DNA from: Blastococcus sp.
GTDB lineage: Bacteria; Actinomycetota; Actinomycetes; Mycobacteriales; Geodermatophilaceae
NCBI GenBank assembly: GCA_025965795.1
Contig: JAOPWH010000243.1
Location: 1-33,079, forward strand
Length of the DNA stretch: 33,079 nt
Direction of reading: 5' to 3'
The notes under the pieces were generated by a model that saw only the letters and a list, made by a program, of their open reading frames with translations, was not told the origin of the DNA and searched no databases. The translations under genes and the position numbers were made by a program. Each line of letters starts with the position of its first letter. Positions within the stretch are counted from its first letter, which is position 1. Of the stretch, positions 24,486 to 32,002 are shown piece after piece.

Positions 24486-25088
24486 ATGACCACCACTGTT
24501 CCGGATCCGGGGCTGCTCGCCCTCGGGCTGGACGGCGTCATGCAGGGCGCCACGTCGAGCTACGAGAAGCGGCTGGGGGACATGGCCGGGGTCTACCGGG
24601 ACGACGCCGCCTATCGCAGGGCGCTCGCCGAGAAGGGCGCCGGCTTCCTCGTCTACCGGGTCGAGGAGCACCGCAACGTGGGCGGACCCGGGGCGCTGAT
24701 CATCGGCACGAGCACTCTGCAGCCCGGGCGGTACGGGGACGAGTTCGCCGTGACCCGCGGCCACCTGCACGCCCAGGCCGACCGTGCGGAGCTGTACTAC
24801 TGCCTCAGCGGCACGGGGGTCATGCTCCTGGAGACCTTGGACGGCCGCAGTGAGGCGCTGCCCATGCGACCGGGTGGGGCCGTGCACGTACCGGGGCACT
24901 GGGTGCACCGGAGTGTCAACGTCGGCGACGAGCCGTTCGTGACCCTCTTCTGCTACGGGGCGGACGCCGGGCAGGACTACGAACTCATCGCCCGCGCCGG
25001 AGGCATGTCCTCGCTCGTCGTCGACGACGGGGCGGGCGGCTGGTCCACCCGCCCCAATGCCGAGCACACCGGCTACGCCCGTACCTGA
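24486..25088 (+). CDS. Cupin-type glucose-6-phosphate isomerase
   Basis: The 200-residue cupin is of the archaeal-type phosphoglucose isomerase family, unrelated to the common Pgi. The metal site is RGHLHAQADRAELYYCLSG (two His and one Glu) with the fourth ligand in VPGHWVHRSVN. These enzymes interconvert glucose-6-phosphate and fructose-6-phosphate with Fe2+ or another metal; in bacterial sugar clusters related cupins may act on other sugar phosphates. GGAG lies seven to eight bases before the ATG. It is the first gene of the rightward importer operon and is divergent from the FGGY kinase, so both would be induced together. Confidence 0.86.
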   Translation: MTTTVPDPGLLALGLDGVMQGATSSYEKRLGDMAGVYRDDAAYRRALAEKGAGFLVYRVEEHRNVGGPGALIIGTSTLQPGRYGDEFAVTRGHLHAQADRAELYYCLSGTGVMLLETLDGRSEALPMRPGGAVHVPGHWVHRSVNVGDEPFVTLFCYGADAGQDYELIARAGGMSSLVVDDGAGGWSTRPNAEHTGYART

Positions 25089-25093
25089 TCACC

Positions 25094-25114
25094 GCATCGC
25101 GCCTACCGCGATGC
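25094..25114 (+). repeat. Intercistronic hairpin between the cupin isomerase gene and fucU
   Basis: GCATCGCG and CGCGATGC form a perfect eight-base stem with a five-base loop, starting six bases after the isomerase stop. No T-run follows, so it is more likely a partial terminator or mRNA-processing/stabilising element than a strong terminator. FucU has its own strong GGAGGAG ribosome site downstream. Confidence 0.5.
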
Positions 25115-25147
25115 CACCGACCTGATCCGACCTGGAGGAGACGCTCT

Positions 25148-25573
25148 GTGCTCAAGAACATCGACCCGCTGCTGACGGGTTCGCTGCTGTCCCTGCTCGA
25201 CCGGATGGGGCACGGCGACGTCCTGGGCGTGGTCGACCGCAACTTCCCGGCGCATCGCTATGGTGCGCCTGTAATCGATTTCAGAGGTGTGGACACGGGG
25301 GCGGCCGCGGCGGCCATCCTCAGCGTCTTCCCCCTGGACGGGTTCGTGGACGAGGCGGTGCACCGCATGGAGATCGACGGCTCTCCCGGCGAGATCACCG
25401 CTGCGACCGAACGTCTTCAAGAGGCGGCGGACGCTGCGGAAGGCCGCTCCATAACGATTGCGTCCGTGGAGCGCTTTGCGTTCTACGACATGGCCAAGCA
25501 GGTGTACGCCTTCGTGCACACCGGCGAGACCGTCCCTTACAGCTGCTACCTGTTGAGAAAGGGCGTCGTGTGA
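25148..25573 (+). CDS. fucU: RbsD/FucU-family mutarotase (L-fucose mutarotase)
   Basis: The 141-residue protein is of the RbsD/FucU family of decameric mutarotases, which interconvert sugar anomers after uptake. MGHGDVLGVVDRNFPAH holds the conserved H22 and D30, RMEIDG and FAFYDMAKQVYAFVHTGE follow, and CYLLRKGVV closes the protein. Length and the RNFPAH motif favour FucU (140 in E. coli) over RbsD. The GTG start is fixed by GGAGGAG about eight bases upstream. The middle and 3' part use codons that are rare in this genome (GTA, AGA, ATA, CCT), unlike its neighbours, and a LacI-type operator copy overlaps codons 41-46. Together with the downstream RbsABC genes it points to uptake of L-fucose or a related 6-deoxy sugar. 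Confidence 0.88.
   Translation: MLKNIDPLLTGSLLSLLDRMGHGDVLGVVDRNFPAHRYGAPVIDFRGVDTGAAAAAILSVFPLDGFVDEAVHRMEIDGSPGEITAATERLQEAADAAEGRSITIASVERFAFYDMAKQVYAFVHTGETVPYSCYLLRKGVV
25270..25283. promoter_or_regulatory. LacI-operator-like palindrome inside fucU (TGTAATCGATTTCA)
   Basis: A 14-base palindrome with one mismatched pair shares the AATCGATT core and the outer TG/CA with the sites at 12598 and 13724. It is intragenic (encoding Val-Ile-Asp-Phe) and is written with the rare codons GTA and AGA. It may be a real downstream operator or roadblock site for the LacI-type regulator, or chance. Confidence 0.4.
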
Positions 25574-25640
25574 ACGGGCGGCGTACGAGCGGGCGCTGCC
25601 GGCACTCCTTCCACCAACGATGCGACAGGCGGGTGCATGC

Positions 25641-27155
25641 ATGAGTCAGCTCCTCAGAGTCGAGGGGATCAGCAAGGAATTCCCCGGGGTCAAAGCACTG
25701 GACGGCGTCAACTTCGAACTCGACCGCGGCGAGGTTCTCGCCCTCGTCGGTGAGAACGGTGCCGGCAAGTCCACCCTGATGAAGATCCTCTCGGGGATCT
25801 ACAGCCCCGATGCCGGCCGGATCGTCATCGAGGACCAGGAGGTGGACGTCACCGGTCCCAAGGCGGCCCAGCAGCTCGGCATCAGCATCATCCACCAGGA
25901 GATGAACCTGATGCCTCACCTGACGGTGGCGCAGAACATCTTCATCGGCCGCGAGCCCCGAACCGGCCCGTGGCTCCGGGACGCCGAGCTGAACCGGCGG
26001 ACCAAGCAGCTCCTGGACGATCTCGGCGTCCACCTCCTGCCGACCCAGAACGTCGGGAACCTGACGGTCGCATCGCAGCAGATGGTGGAGATCGCCAAGG
26101 CGCTCTCCTTCGAGCACACCAAGATCCTGATCATGGACGAGCCGACGTCCGCGATCAGCATCTCCGAGACGCAGGTGCTGTTCCGGCTCATCCGGTCGCT
26201 CCGGGATCGCGGCGTGGGCATCGTCTACATCTCCCACCGGATGGAGGAGCTGCACCAGATCGCGGATCGGGTCACGGTGCTGCGGGACGGCCAGTACGTC
26301 GGTACCCGGCGGATGGACGACGTGACCGACGACGAGATCATCGCGATGATGGTCGGCCGCGAGATCTCCGCGGCGTACGACGACCGGCAGGAGGTGCGCA
26401 CCGGCAGTGCCGACGTGGTGCTGTCCGTGCGTGGCCTGTCCACGAAGAACCTGCTCCGCGATGTGTCCTTCGACCTGCACCGGGGCGAGATCCTGGGCTT
26501 CGCGGGCCTCATGGGCGCCGGCCGCACGGAGACTGCCCGCGCCATCATCGGCGCCGATCCCATGAGCGCCGGGACCGTCACCGTCGAGGGCAGGGAGCTC
26601 CACATCTCGGGGCCGAACGTGGCCGTCAAGCACGGGATCGGCTACCTGCCCGAGGACCGCAAGCGCCACGGTCTGATGCTCGAGCAGGACGTGACGTTCA
26701 ACGTGGCGATGGCCTCGCTGTCGGCCAACAAGACCCCACTCGGTTTCCTCCGCGAGGGTCGCGCCCGCCGCGTCGCGGACAGCTTCATCAAGTCGCTGCG
26801 GATCAAGACGCCGTCCAACAGGACGAACGTCAAGACCCTCTCCGGCGGCAACCAGCAGAAGGTCGTCATCGCGAAGTGGCTCGCGAGGAACTGTGACGTG
26901 CTCATCTTCGACGAGCCGACACGGGGCATCGACGTGGGTGCCAAGGAGGAGATCTACAAGCTGATCAAGCAGCTCGCCGACGACGGCAAGGCCGTCATCA
27001 TGATCTCTTCGGAGCTGCCGGAAGTCCTCCGTCTCTCGCACCGGATCGTCGTCATGTCGCAGGGCCGGGTCACCGGCACGCTGAGCCCCGACAAAGCCGA
27101 TCAGGAATCCATCATGAAACTGGCCACTCAGAACATCGAGGAAGTAGCGGCATGA
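25641..27155 (+). CDS. Sugar ABC importer ATP-binding protein (RbsA/MglA type, two ATPase domains)
   Basis: This is a 504-residue fused ATPase. Domain 1 (about 1-235) has Walker A GENGAGKST, signature VASQQMVEIAKAL and Walker B ILIMDEPTSAI. Domain 2 (about 260-500) has the degenerate Walker A GLMGAGRTE usual in this family, signature LSGGNQQKVVIAKWL and Walker B VLIFDEPTRGIDVG. It powers a CUT2-type monosaccharide importer. The ATG at 25641 is preferred because the protein then begins MSQLLRVEGISKEFPG; an ATG seven codons upstream has no ribosome site. The permease gene overlaps its stop by four bases. The substrate is inferred from the adjacent fucU and fuconate genes. Confidence 0.94.
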   Translation: MSQLLRVEGISKEFPGVKALDGVNFELDRGEVLALVGENGAGKSTLMKILSGIYSPDAGRIVIEDQEVDVTGPKAAQQLGISIIHQEMNLMPHLTVAQNIFIGREPRTGPWLRDAELNRRTKQLLDDLGVHLLPTQNVGNLTVASQQMVEIAKALSFEHTKILIMDEPTSAISISETQVLFRLIRSLRDRGVGIVYISHRMEELHQIADRVTVLRDGQYVGTRRMDDVTDDEIIAMMVGREISAAYDDRQEVRTGSADVVLSVRGLSTKNLLRDVSFDLHRGEILGFAGLMGAGRTETARAIIGADPMSAGTVTVEGRELHISGPNVAVKHGIGYLPEDRKRHGLMLEQDVTFNVAMASLSANKTPLGFLREGRARRVADSFIKSLRIKTPSNRTNVKTLSGGNQQKVVIAKWLARNCDVLIFDEPTRGIDVGAKEEIYKLIKQLADDGKAVIMISSELPEVLRLSHRIVVMSQGRVTGTLSPDKADQESIMKLATQNIEEVAA

Positions 27156-28210
27156 CCACTCAACGCACGGACGAAGATCTGGCAGACGCAGGCACCCAGT
27201 CGCCGCCAGGGGAGAGCGTCGCGGCGGCCGGTGCGCGCACCGGCCGGTTCGCCGGGCTGGGTCAGGGACTCCAGCAGATGCTGGCGTTCGGAACGCTCAT
27301 CGCGCTGGTGATCATCTTCTTCATCGCCAGCCCGAACTTCCTCACGATCTCGAACCTCAGCTCGATCCTGCTGTCCACGGCCGTCATCGGCATCCTCGCG
27401 GTGGGCACCACGTTCGTGATCATCACCGGCGGCATCGACCTGTCGCTCGGTACGGCGATGACCCTGTGCTCGGTCGTCACCGGCCTTCTGCTGGCCAACG
27501 CCGGCCTGCCGCTCCCGGTGGGCGTCCTCGGCGGGATCGCGATGGGGGCCTTGGTCGGACTCATCAACGGTTTCAACGTCGCGATCCTGGGATTGCCCCC
27601 GTTCATCGCCACGCTGTCGATGATGCTGGTGGCGCAGGGGCTGGCCCTCGTCCTCTCCGGCGTCCGGCCGATCTACTTCAACGACGTGCCGGGATTCTCG
27701 AGGATCGCGCTCGGCGAGATCATCCCCAAGGTGCCGAACGCGGTGCTGATCCTGTTCCTCCTCGCCCTCGTGGCCGGGATCATCCTGCGCAAGACCATCC
27801 TCGGCCGGATGACCTACGCCATCGGCAGCAACGAGGAGGCGACCCGGCTCTCGGGCATCAACACCCGACGCTGGACCCTGGCCATCTACACCCTGGCGGG
27901 GGTGGCCACCGGCGTCGCCGGCGTGGTGCTCGCGGCGCGGCTGAACTCTGCCCAGCCGCAGCTCGGTGTCGGCTACGAGTTGCAGGCCATCGCCGCGGTG
28001 ATCATCGGTGGGACGTCGCTGCTCGGCGGACGGGGATCGATCCTCGGCACGATCATCGGCGCGCTGATCATGAGCGTCCTGATCAACGGCCTACGCATCC
28101 TCGCGATCCAGACCGAGTGGCAGACCGTGGTCGTCGGCATGGTCGTCCTCATCGCGGTCTTCGCGGACAACCTGCGCAAGCGGCGCGCCGAGGGCGGCGC
28201 CCATAAGTAG
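27152..28210 (+). CDS. Sugar ABC importer permease (RbsC type)
   Basis: This is a 352-residue membrane permease of the BPD_transp_2 family. A polar N-terminus of about 45 residues precedes eight to ten hydrophobic helices. The cytoplasmic coupling segment GSNEEATRLSGINTRRW (about 223-239) contacts the ATPase. ITGGIDLSLG and AAVIIGGTSLLGGRGS are family hallmarks. As in other CUT2 importers only one permease gene is present, so the channel is probably a homodimer. The ATG overlaps the ATPase stop. It would move a monosaccharide delivered by the binding protein encoded 111 bases downstream. Confidence 0.94.
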   Translation: MTTQRTDEDLADAGTQSPPGESVAAAGARTGRFAGLGQGLQQMLAFGTLIALVIIFFIASPNFLTISNLSSILLSTAVIGILAVGTTFVIITGGIDLSLGTAMTLCSVVTGLLLANAGLPLPVGVLGGIAMGALVGLINGFNVAILGLPPFIATLSMMLVAQGLALVLSGVRPIYFNDVPGFSRIALGEIIPKVPNAVLILFLLALVAGIILRKTILGRMTYAIGSNEEATRLSGINTRRWTLAIYTLAGVATGVAGVVLAARLNSAQPQLGVGYELQAIAAVIIGGTSLLGGRGSILGTIIGALIMSVLINGLRILAIQTEWQTVVVGMVVLIAVFADNLRKRRAEGGAHK

Positions 28211-28321
28211 GGGTGCCTCTGCGCGTGATCACGTCCGCGCCTCAGTCACACAAGGAACGGTGGATCGAACGGTCATCGCCGACAGGCGAGCGTGCCGAGT
28301 CAGTCGAAGGAGAAACCTGCT

Positions 28322-29656
28322 GTGAAGAATTACACGAAGGCCATCGTGGCGGTCGTTTCGGTCGCGGTGCTCAGCCTGAGCGCCTGCGGTCGCGGCGGCA
28401 ACGACACCGGCAGCGGTTCCGGGGGTGGCGGCAAGGGCGAGCTGGACATCGCCCTGGTGTCGAAGGGGTTCCAGCACCAGTTCTGGCAGGCGGTCAAGCA
28501 GGGCGCCGAGGAGAAGGCCAAGGAGCTCGGGGTCACGATGACCTTCGACGGTCCCGCGTCCGAGACCGAGGTCGACGCGCAGCTGCAGATGCTCCAGGCG
28601 GCGATCGAGCGCGGGCCGGATGCCATCGGGTACGCGGCGCTGGACCCGGAGGCTTGTGTGCCGCTGCTCGACCAGGCGAAGTCGGGTGACATCCCGGTCG
28701 TCGAGTTCGACGCCGGATGCAACTCCGAGGTGCCGGTGACCATCTGTCAGACGGACAGCAAGGCGGCCGGAGCGCTGGCCGCTGAGCACATGGCCGAGCT
28801 GATCGGCAAGAAGGGCAAGGTCGCCATCGTCGGTCACAGCCAGATCAACAGCACCGGCGTCGAGCGCCGGGACGGCTTCGTGGACAAGATGAAGGCGGAC
28901 TACCCGGACATCGAGATCGTCGACATCCAGTACGGCGAGGGTGACCACATCAAGTCGGCGGACATCGCCAAGGCAATGATCGCCTCGCACTCCGACCTCG
29001 CCGGCCTCTACGGCACCAACGAGGGCTCGGCGATCGGCATCGTGGACGCGGTGAACGAGCTGGGTCTGGAGCCCGGCAAGCTCACCATCGTCGGCTTCGA
29101 CTCCGGCCAGGCCCAGATCGACGCCATCAAGAGCGGTGTCATGGCCGGGGCGATCACTCAGGACCCGCTGGGCATCGGCCGGTGCACCATCGAGTCCGCG
29201 GTGAAGGCCATCAACGGTGACTCCCAGGAGAAGATCCAGGACACCGGGTCGTACTGGTACGACAAGGCCAACGTCGAGGACGCCAAGATCGCGCCGCTGC
29301 CGGCTCCGGCCGGGCCGGTCAGGGGAGGGGCGGTTGCGCCCCGGCGTGCTGCACGCAGCGCGCCGCGGCGTCCGAGGCGGCTCGCATCGCGGTCTCCCTG
29401 TCCTCCCCGAGGCTCAGTCGCGCGGCGAGCGTGCCGCAGTAGGCGTCGCCGGCGCCGGTGGTGTCCACCACGGTCACCTCGAGCGCGGGGACATGCACGT
29501 CGCCCCACCGCGATCCCCGCGTGCCCAGGGTCTGCAGCACGGAGGGTGTGGCGATACCGGCCCGCTCGAGGAGTTCGGCCTCGTACTCGTTCACGACGAC
29601 CGGATCGCAGGCGGCCAGGACGGCCTCCGGAAGCGGGGCGAAGGGCGCGAGGTTGA
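28322..29656 (+). CDS. Sugar ABC substrate-binding lipoprotein (RbsB type) with aberrant antisense C-terminal tail
   Basis: The GTG has AAGGAGA upstream. The N-terminus MKNYTKAIVAVVSVAVLSLS ends in lipobox LSAC, followed by a Gly/Ser linker and a type I periplasmic-binding fold (LDIALVSKGFQHQFWQAV, DPEACVPLLDQAK, GLYGTNEGSAIG, VGFDSGQAQIDAI). Normal relatives end at the equivalent of WYDKANVEDAKIAPL plus a few residues. Here residue 326 (29297-29299) is followed by no stop: the frame runs on for 118 Arg/Pro-rich codons antisense to the convergent PfkB gene, to a stop at 29656. The binding domain itself looks complete, so the protein may still work if the tail is tolerated or trimmed. A small deletion at the 3' junction is the likeliest cause; a sequencing error is possible, although no early stop was seen in the adjacent frames. 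Confidence 0.85.
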   Translation: MKNYTKAIVAVVSVAVLSLSACGRGGNDTGSGSGGGGKGELDIALVSKGFQHQFWQAVKQGAEEKAKELGVTMTFDGPASETEVDAQLQMLQAAIERGPDAIGYAALDPEACVPLLDQAKSGDIPVVEFDAGCNSEVPVTICQTDSKAAGALAAEHMAELIGKKGKVAIVGHSQINSTGVERRDGFVDKMKADYPDIEIVDIQYGEGDHIKSADIAKAMIASHSDLAGLYGTNEGSAIGIVDAVNELGLEPGKLTIVGFDSGQAQIDAIKSGVMAGAITQDPLGIGRCTIESAVKAINGDSQEKIQDTGSYWYDKANVEDAKIAPLPAPAGPVRGGAVAPRRAARSAPRRPRRLASRSPCPPRGSVARRACRSRRRRRRWCPPRSPRARGHARRPTAIPACPGSAARRVWRYRPARGVRPRTRSRRPDRRRPGRPPEAGRRARG

Positions 29657-30137
29657 GGATGACGCGGGCCCCGCGGGACGCGCCGGCCTCGACCGCCGCC
29701 GACACGACGTCGAGCGGGAGTTCGAGCGGCATGAGCAGGACGTCGCCCGGGGCGAGGTCGTCGAGCTTGGCGAGATCTGCGTGGCCCATGTGATGATTGG
29801 CGCCGGGGGCGACGACGATCATGTTCTCTCCGTCGCGGTCGTTGTAGATGATGGCGGTGCCCGTGGGGGCGTCCGCCACGATCTCCATCCGGGACGTGTC
29901 CACTCCGAAGGCGGAGAGGCGCTCGACGTACTCGCGTCCCTGCGGATCGTCGCCCACCTTCCCGACGAACAGGGACTCCGCGCCCGCAAGTACCGCCGCG
30001 ACCGCCTGATTGGCGCCCTTGCCGCCGAACCGGTAGTCGATGTCCCCGGACATCACGGTCTCGCCGGTGCCGGGATGACGTTCCATGTGCAGGTGCAGGT
30101 CCTGACTCAGCGAGCCGAAGACGATCACTCTGCCCAT
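29319..30137 (-). CDS. PfkB-family carbohydrate kinase (ribokinase-like), 3' end apparently clipped
   Basis: The 272-residue kinase has both PfkB signatures, GGKGANQAV (38-46) and DTTGAGDAYCG (225-235, catalytic D231), plus GSLSQDLHLHMERHPGTGET for sugar binding. It is most like ribokinase, phosphorylating a free sugar with ATP. The protein stops at HAGAQPPLP, where relatives carry about 10-15 more residues, so the C-terminus seems shortened. It is convergent with, and overlaps on the opposite strand, the run-on tail of the binding-protein gene. The ATG at 30137 is chosen over the frame extending to 30212, since family homology begins at MGRVIVFGS. Its opposite orientation separates it from the importer operon; it diverges from the Gfo/Idh gene. 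Confidence 0.88.
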   Translation of the reverse strand: MGRVIVFGSLSQDLHLHMERHPGTGETVMSGDIDYRFGGKGANQAVAAVLAGAESLFVGKVGDDPQGREYVERLSAFGVDTSRMEIVADAPTGTAIIYNDRDGENMIVVAPGANHHMGHADLAKLDDLAPGDVLLMPLELPLDVVSAAVEAGASRGARVILNLAPFAPLPEAVLAACDPVVVNEYEAELLERAGIATPSVLQTLGTRGSRWGDVHVPALEVTVVDTTGAGDAYCGTLAARLSLGEDRETAMRAASDAAARCVQHAGAQPPLP

Positions 30138-30185
30138 GGTGTGCGGTCCTCTCGGCGGGGGGCGACCTGTCGTCAGCCCGGATGC

Positions 30186-30205
30186 GGGGCGGCCACGGCC
30201 GCCCC
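30186..30205. repeat. GC-rich dyad in the pfkB / Gfo-Idh divergent spacer
   Basis: GGGGCGGCC and GGCCGCCCC form a perfect nine-base inverted repeat separated by two bases. It lies about 50 bases upstream of the PfkB-kinase start and 95 bases upstream of the oxidoreductase start. It may be a protein-binding site; the loop is too short for an ideal RNA hairpin. Confidence 0.45.
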
Positions 30206-30223
30206 AGGTCATGAGCAGGTTAG

Positions 30224-30255
30224 GGGACCTTCCCGGCAGGAGCGGGAAAGGTCCC
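30224..30255. repeat. Long inverted repeat upstream of the Gfo/Idh gene
   Basis: GGGACCTTCCCG (30224-30235) pairs with CGGGAAAGGTCCC (30243-30255), giving a 12-base stem with one bulged A and a seven-base loop. It lies 43 bases before the GTG start of the oxidoreductase gene. It could be an operator, or an RNA hairpin in the leader. Confidence 0.55.
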
Positions 30256-30298
30256 GGTCAGGTCAGCGAGATCCGGGAAGTCGACACCAGGAGGACAC

Positions 30299-31273
30299 GT
30301 GGAATCGCTCCGTTGGGGCGTGCTCGGTGCCGCCCGCATCGCGCGCGAGCAGGTCATACCGGCCATCCGGCGTTCGGGATGTGGGGACGTCGTGGCGGTC
30401 AGCAGCGCGAGTGGGCGCGGCCGCTCGTACGCCCACGAGCTGGGCATCCTGCGGTCCTACGACTCGCACGAGGACCTCCTGGCCGACCCCGGCGTCGATG
30501 CGGTCTACATCGCGCTGCCGAACTCCCTGCACGCCGCGTGGATCATGCGGTCGGCGCAGGCCGGCAAACACGTCCTCTGCGAGAAGCCGGTGGTCCTCGG
30601 GTCCGCGGAACTGGACCAGGTGGACGCGGCGGTCCGCGCCGCGGGGGTGCACCTGGCCGAGGCGTTCATGTACCGGCACCACCCGCAGCTGGCCACGGTC
30701 CGGACGCTGCTCGGCGCCGGAGAGGTGGGCGATCTCGTCGCGATGGAGGCCCGCCTGCACTTCTCGCTTCCCCGCACGGGTACGCCGGACATCCGCCTGC
30801 GGTCCGACATGGGGGGCGGATGCCTCCTGGACCTCGGCTGCTACCCGGTCGACCTCTTCGGGGGGCTGGCGGGCAGGGATCCCGACGACGTGGCGGCCGT
30901 CGCCCACCGGGACGGCGACGGCGGGGTCGACACGCGCACGGCGGCGACCCTCCGGTACGGGGACGTCCTGGCGACCCTGGACTGCAGCTTCGACGCCCCG
31001 ATGGTGGACACGGCGACCCTGATCGGCACCGAGGGGACGATCCGGTTGCCCCATGTGTTCCGCACCGACCTCGTGGGCGGGGTCGGCACGGTGCACGTCG
31101 ACCGCGAGGGCCGGACGCGGGAGATCGAGGTACCGGGAGACGCCTACGCCGAACAGGTGCGAGCCTTCACCGCGGCTGTGACCGACCGGCGCGCCGCCGG
31201 GGGCGAGTTCGAGCTCACCCGGCGCACCGTTGGCACTCTCGAGCGGATCGCGCAGGCGGCCGGCCTGACCTGA
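30299..31273 (+). CDS. Gfo/Idh/MocA-family oxidoreductase
   Basis: This is a 324-residue sugar or cyclitol dehydrogenase. The N-terminal Rossmann domain (WGVLGAARIA) leads to HVLCEKPVV with the catalytic-site K96. The C-terminal domain contains the family segment GGGCLLDLGCYPVDLFGGL, in which the usual catalytic His position is replaced by Tyr (GCY instead of GCH/GSH). This could mean altered chemistry. Members oxidise or reduce a ring hydroxyl of sugars, inositols or their phosphates with NAD(P). GTG start with AGGAGG about seven bases upstream. It probably forms one transcript with the aldolase gene 60 bases downstream. Substrate unknown. Confidence 0.88.
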   Translation: MESLRWGVLGAARIAREQVIPAIRRSGCGDVVAVSSASGRGRSYAHELGILRSYDSHEDLLADPGVDAVYIALPNSLHAAWIMRSAQAGKHVLCEKPVVLGSAELDQVDAAVRAAGVHLAEAFMYRHHPQLATVRTLLGAGEVGDLVAMEARLHFSLPRTGTPDIRLRSDMGGGCLLDLGCYPVDLFGGLAGRDPDDVAAVAHRDGDGGVDTRTAATLRYGDVLATLDCSFDAPMVDTATLIGTEGTIRLPHVFRTDLVGGVGTVHVDREGRTREIEVPGDAYAEQVRAFTAAVTDRRAAGGEFELTRRTVGTLERIAQAAGLT

Positions 31274-31332
31274 CCGGCGTCCGAGACCACCCCGCCCCCG
31301 GGGACACAGCCAGCCGACGGAGGAGAAGACCT

Positions 31333-31977
31333 GTGGCGTTGTACATCGATTCGGCGGACCGCACGCTGATCGCGGACCTGTGGAGCTCCGGCGTGTTCGC
31401 CGGGGTCACGACGAACCCCACGATCCTGGACCGGGCAGGGCTCGGGCAGCGGGATCTGGCCGACCTGCATGCCTGGCTCGCGGAGCTGGGCGTGCCGACC
31501 GTCTACATGCAGGTCGTCGGCCGGACCAGCGACGAGATGCTGCGCAGCGCGGAGGGCCTCCGGGCACTCGGGCCGGTCACCGTCAAGGTCCCGGCCACTG
31601 CGGCCGGCTTCTCGGCGGCGAGGGCGCTCGTCCAGGAGGGGGCGCAGGTCCTGCTGACGGTGGTCTACCACCCGGTGCAGGCCCTCATGGCTCGCGACTG
31701 CGGGATCCAGGGGGTGGCGCCCTACGTCGGGCGGATGACCGATGCGGGGCGAAACGGCGTGGAGTCGGTGATCGCCATGCAGCAGGCCATCGGAACGGAG
31801 CCCACCCGCATTCTGGCCGCTTCCCTGCGCAGTGCGGACGACATCGCCCGTCTCGCCGCCGCGGGGGTGCCGGACTTCACCCTCGGCGGCCCCTTGGCCC
31901 AGGCAGTCCTGGACGACGGCCTCACCCGGGCAGCGGTCGAGGAGTTCGAGAGCGCCGCCGCGCGGCACCTCGCCTGA
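31333..31977 (+). CDS. Transaldolase / fructose-6-phosphate aldolase-like protein (TalC/FSA type)
   Basis: The 214-residue protein is a short transaldolase-family enzyme. YIDSADRTLI and FAGVTTNPTIL open the barrel, the Schiff-base K85 lies in VTVKVPAT, and AAYHPVQ-like VVYHPVQALMA and APYVGRMTDAGRNG follow. The length matches FSA/TalC (about 220) rather than classical transaldolase (about 320). These enzymes cleave or form ketoses using dihydroxyacetone or hydroxyacetone, or act as transaldolases. GTG start with AGGAGA upstream; the longer frame to the left is a shadow of the oxidoreductase gene. In a 6-deoxy-sugar cluster it could take a 1-deoxy or 6-deoxy ketose intermediate. That is inference. 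Confidence 0.87.
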   Translation: MALYIDSADRTLIADLWSSGVFAGVTTNPTILDRAGLGQRDLADLHAWLAELGVPTVYMQVVGRTSDEMLRSAEGLRALGPVTVKVPATAAGFSAARALVQEGAQVLLTVVYHPVQALMARDCGIQGVAPYVGRMTDAGRNGVESVIAMQQAIGTEPTRILAASLRSADDIARLAAAGVPDFTLGGPLAQAVLDDGLTRAAVEEFESAAARHLA

Positions 31978-32002
31978 CGCCGAGGATGCGCGGAGTGGCC
32001 CG

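Noticed and set aside
28224-28233. CGTGATCACG palindrome between the permease and binding-protein genes
   Set aside because: Ten bases is within what chance gives in this region and it matches neither operator type of the window.
29217-31022. A 601-codon plus-strand frame
   Set aside because: It runs antisense through the PfkB gene and out of frame through the oxidoreductase gene; no recognisable domain.
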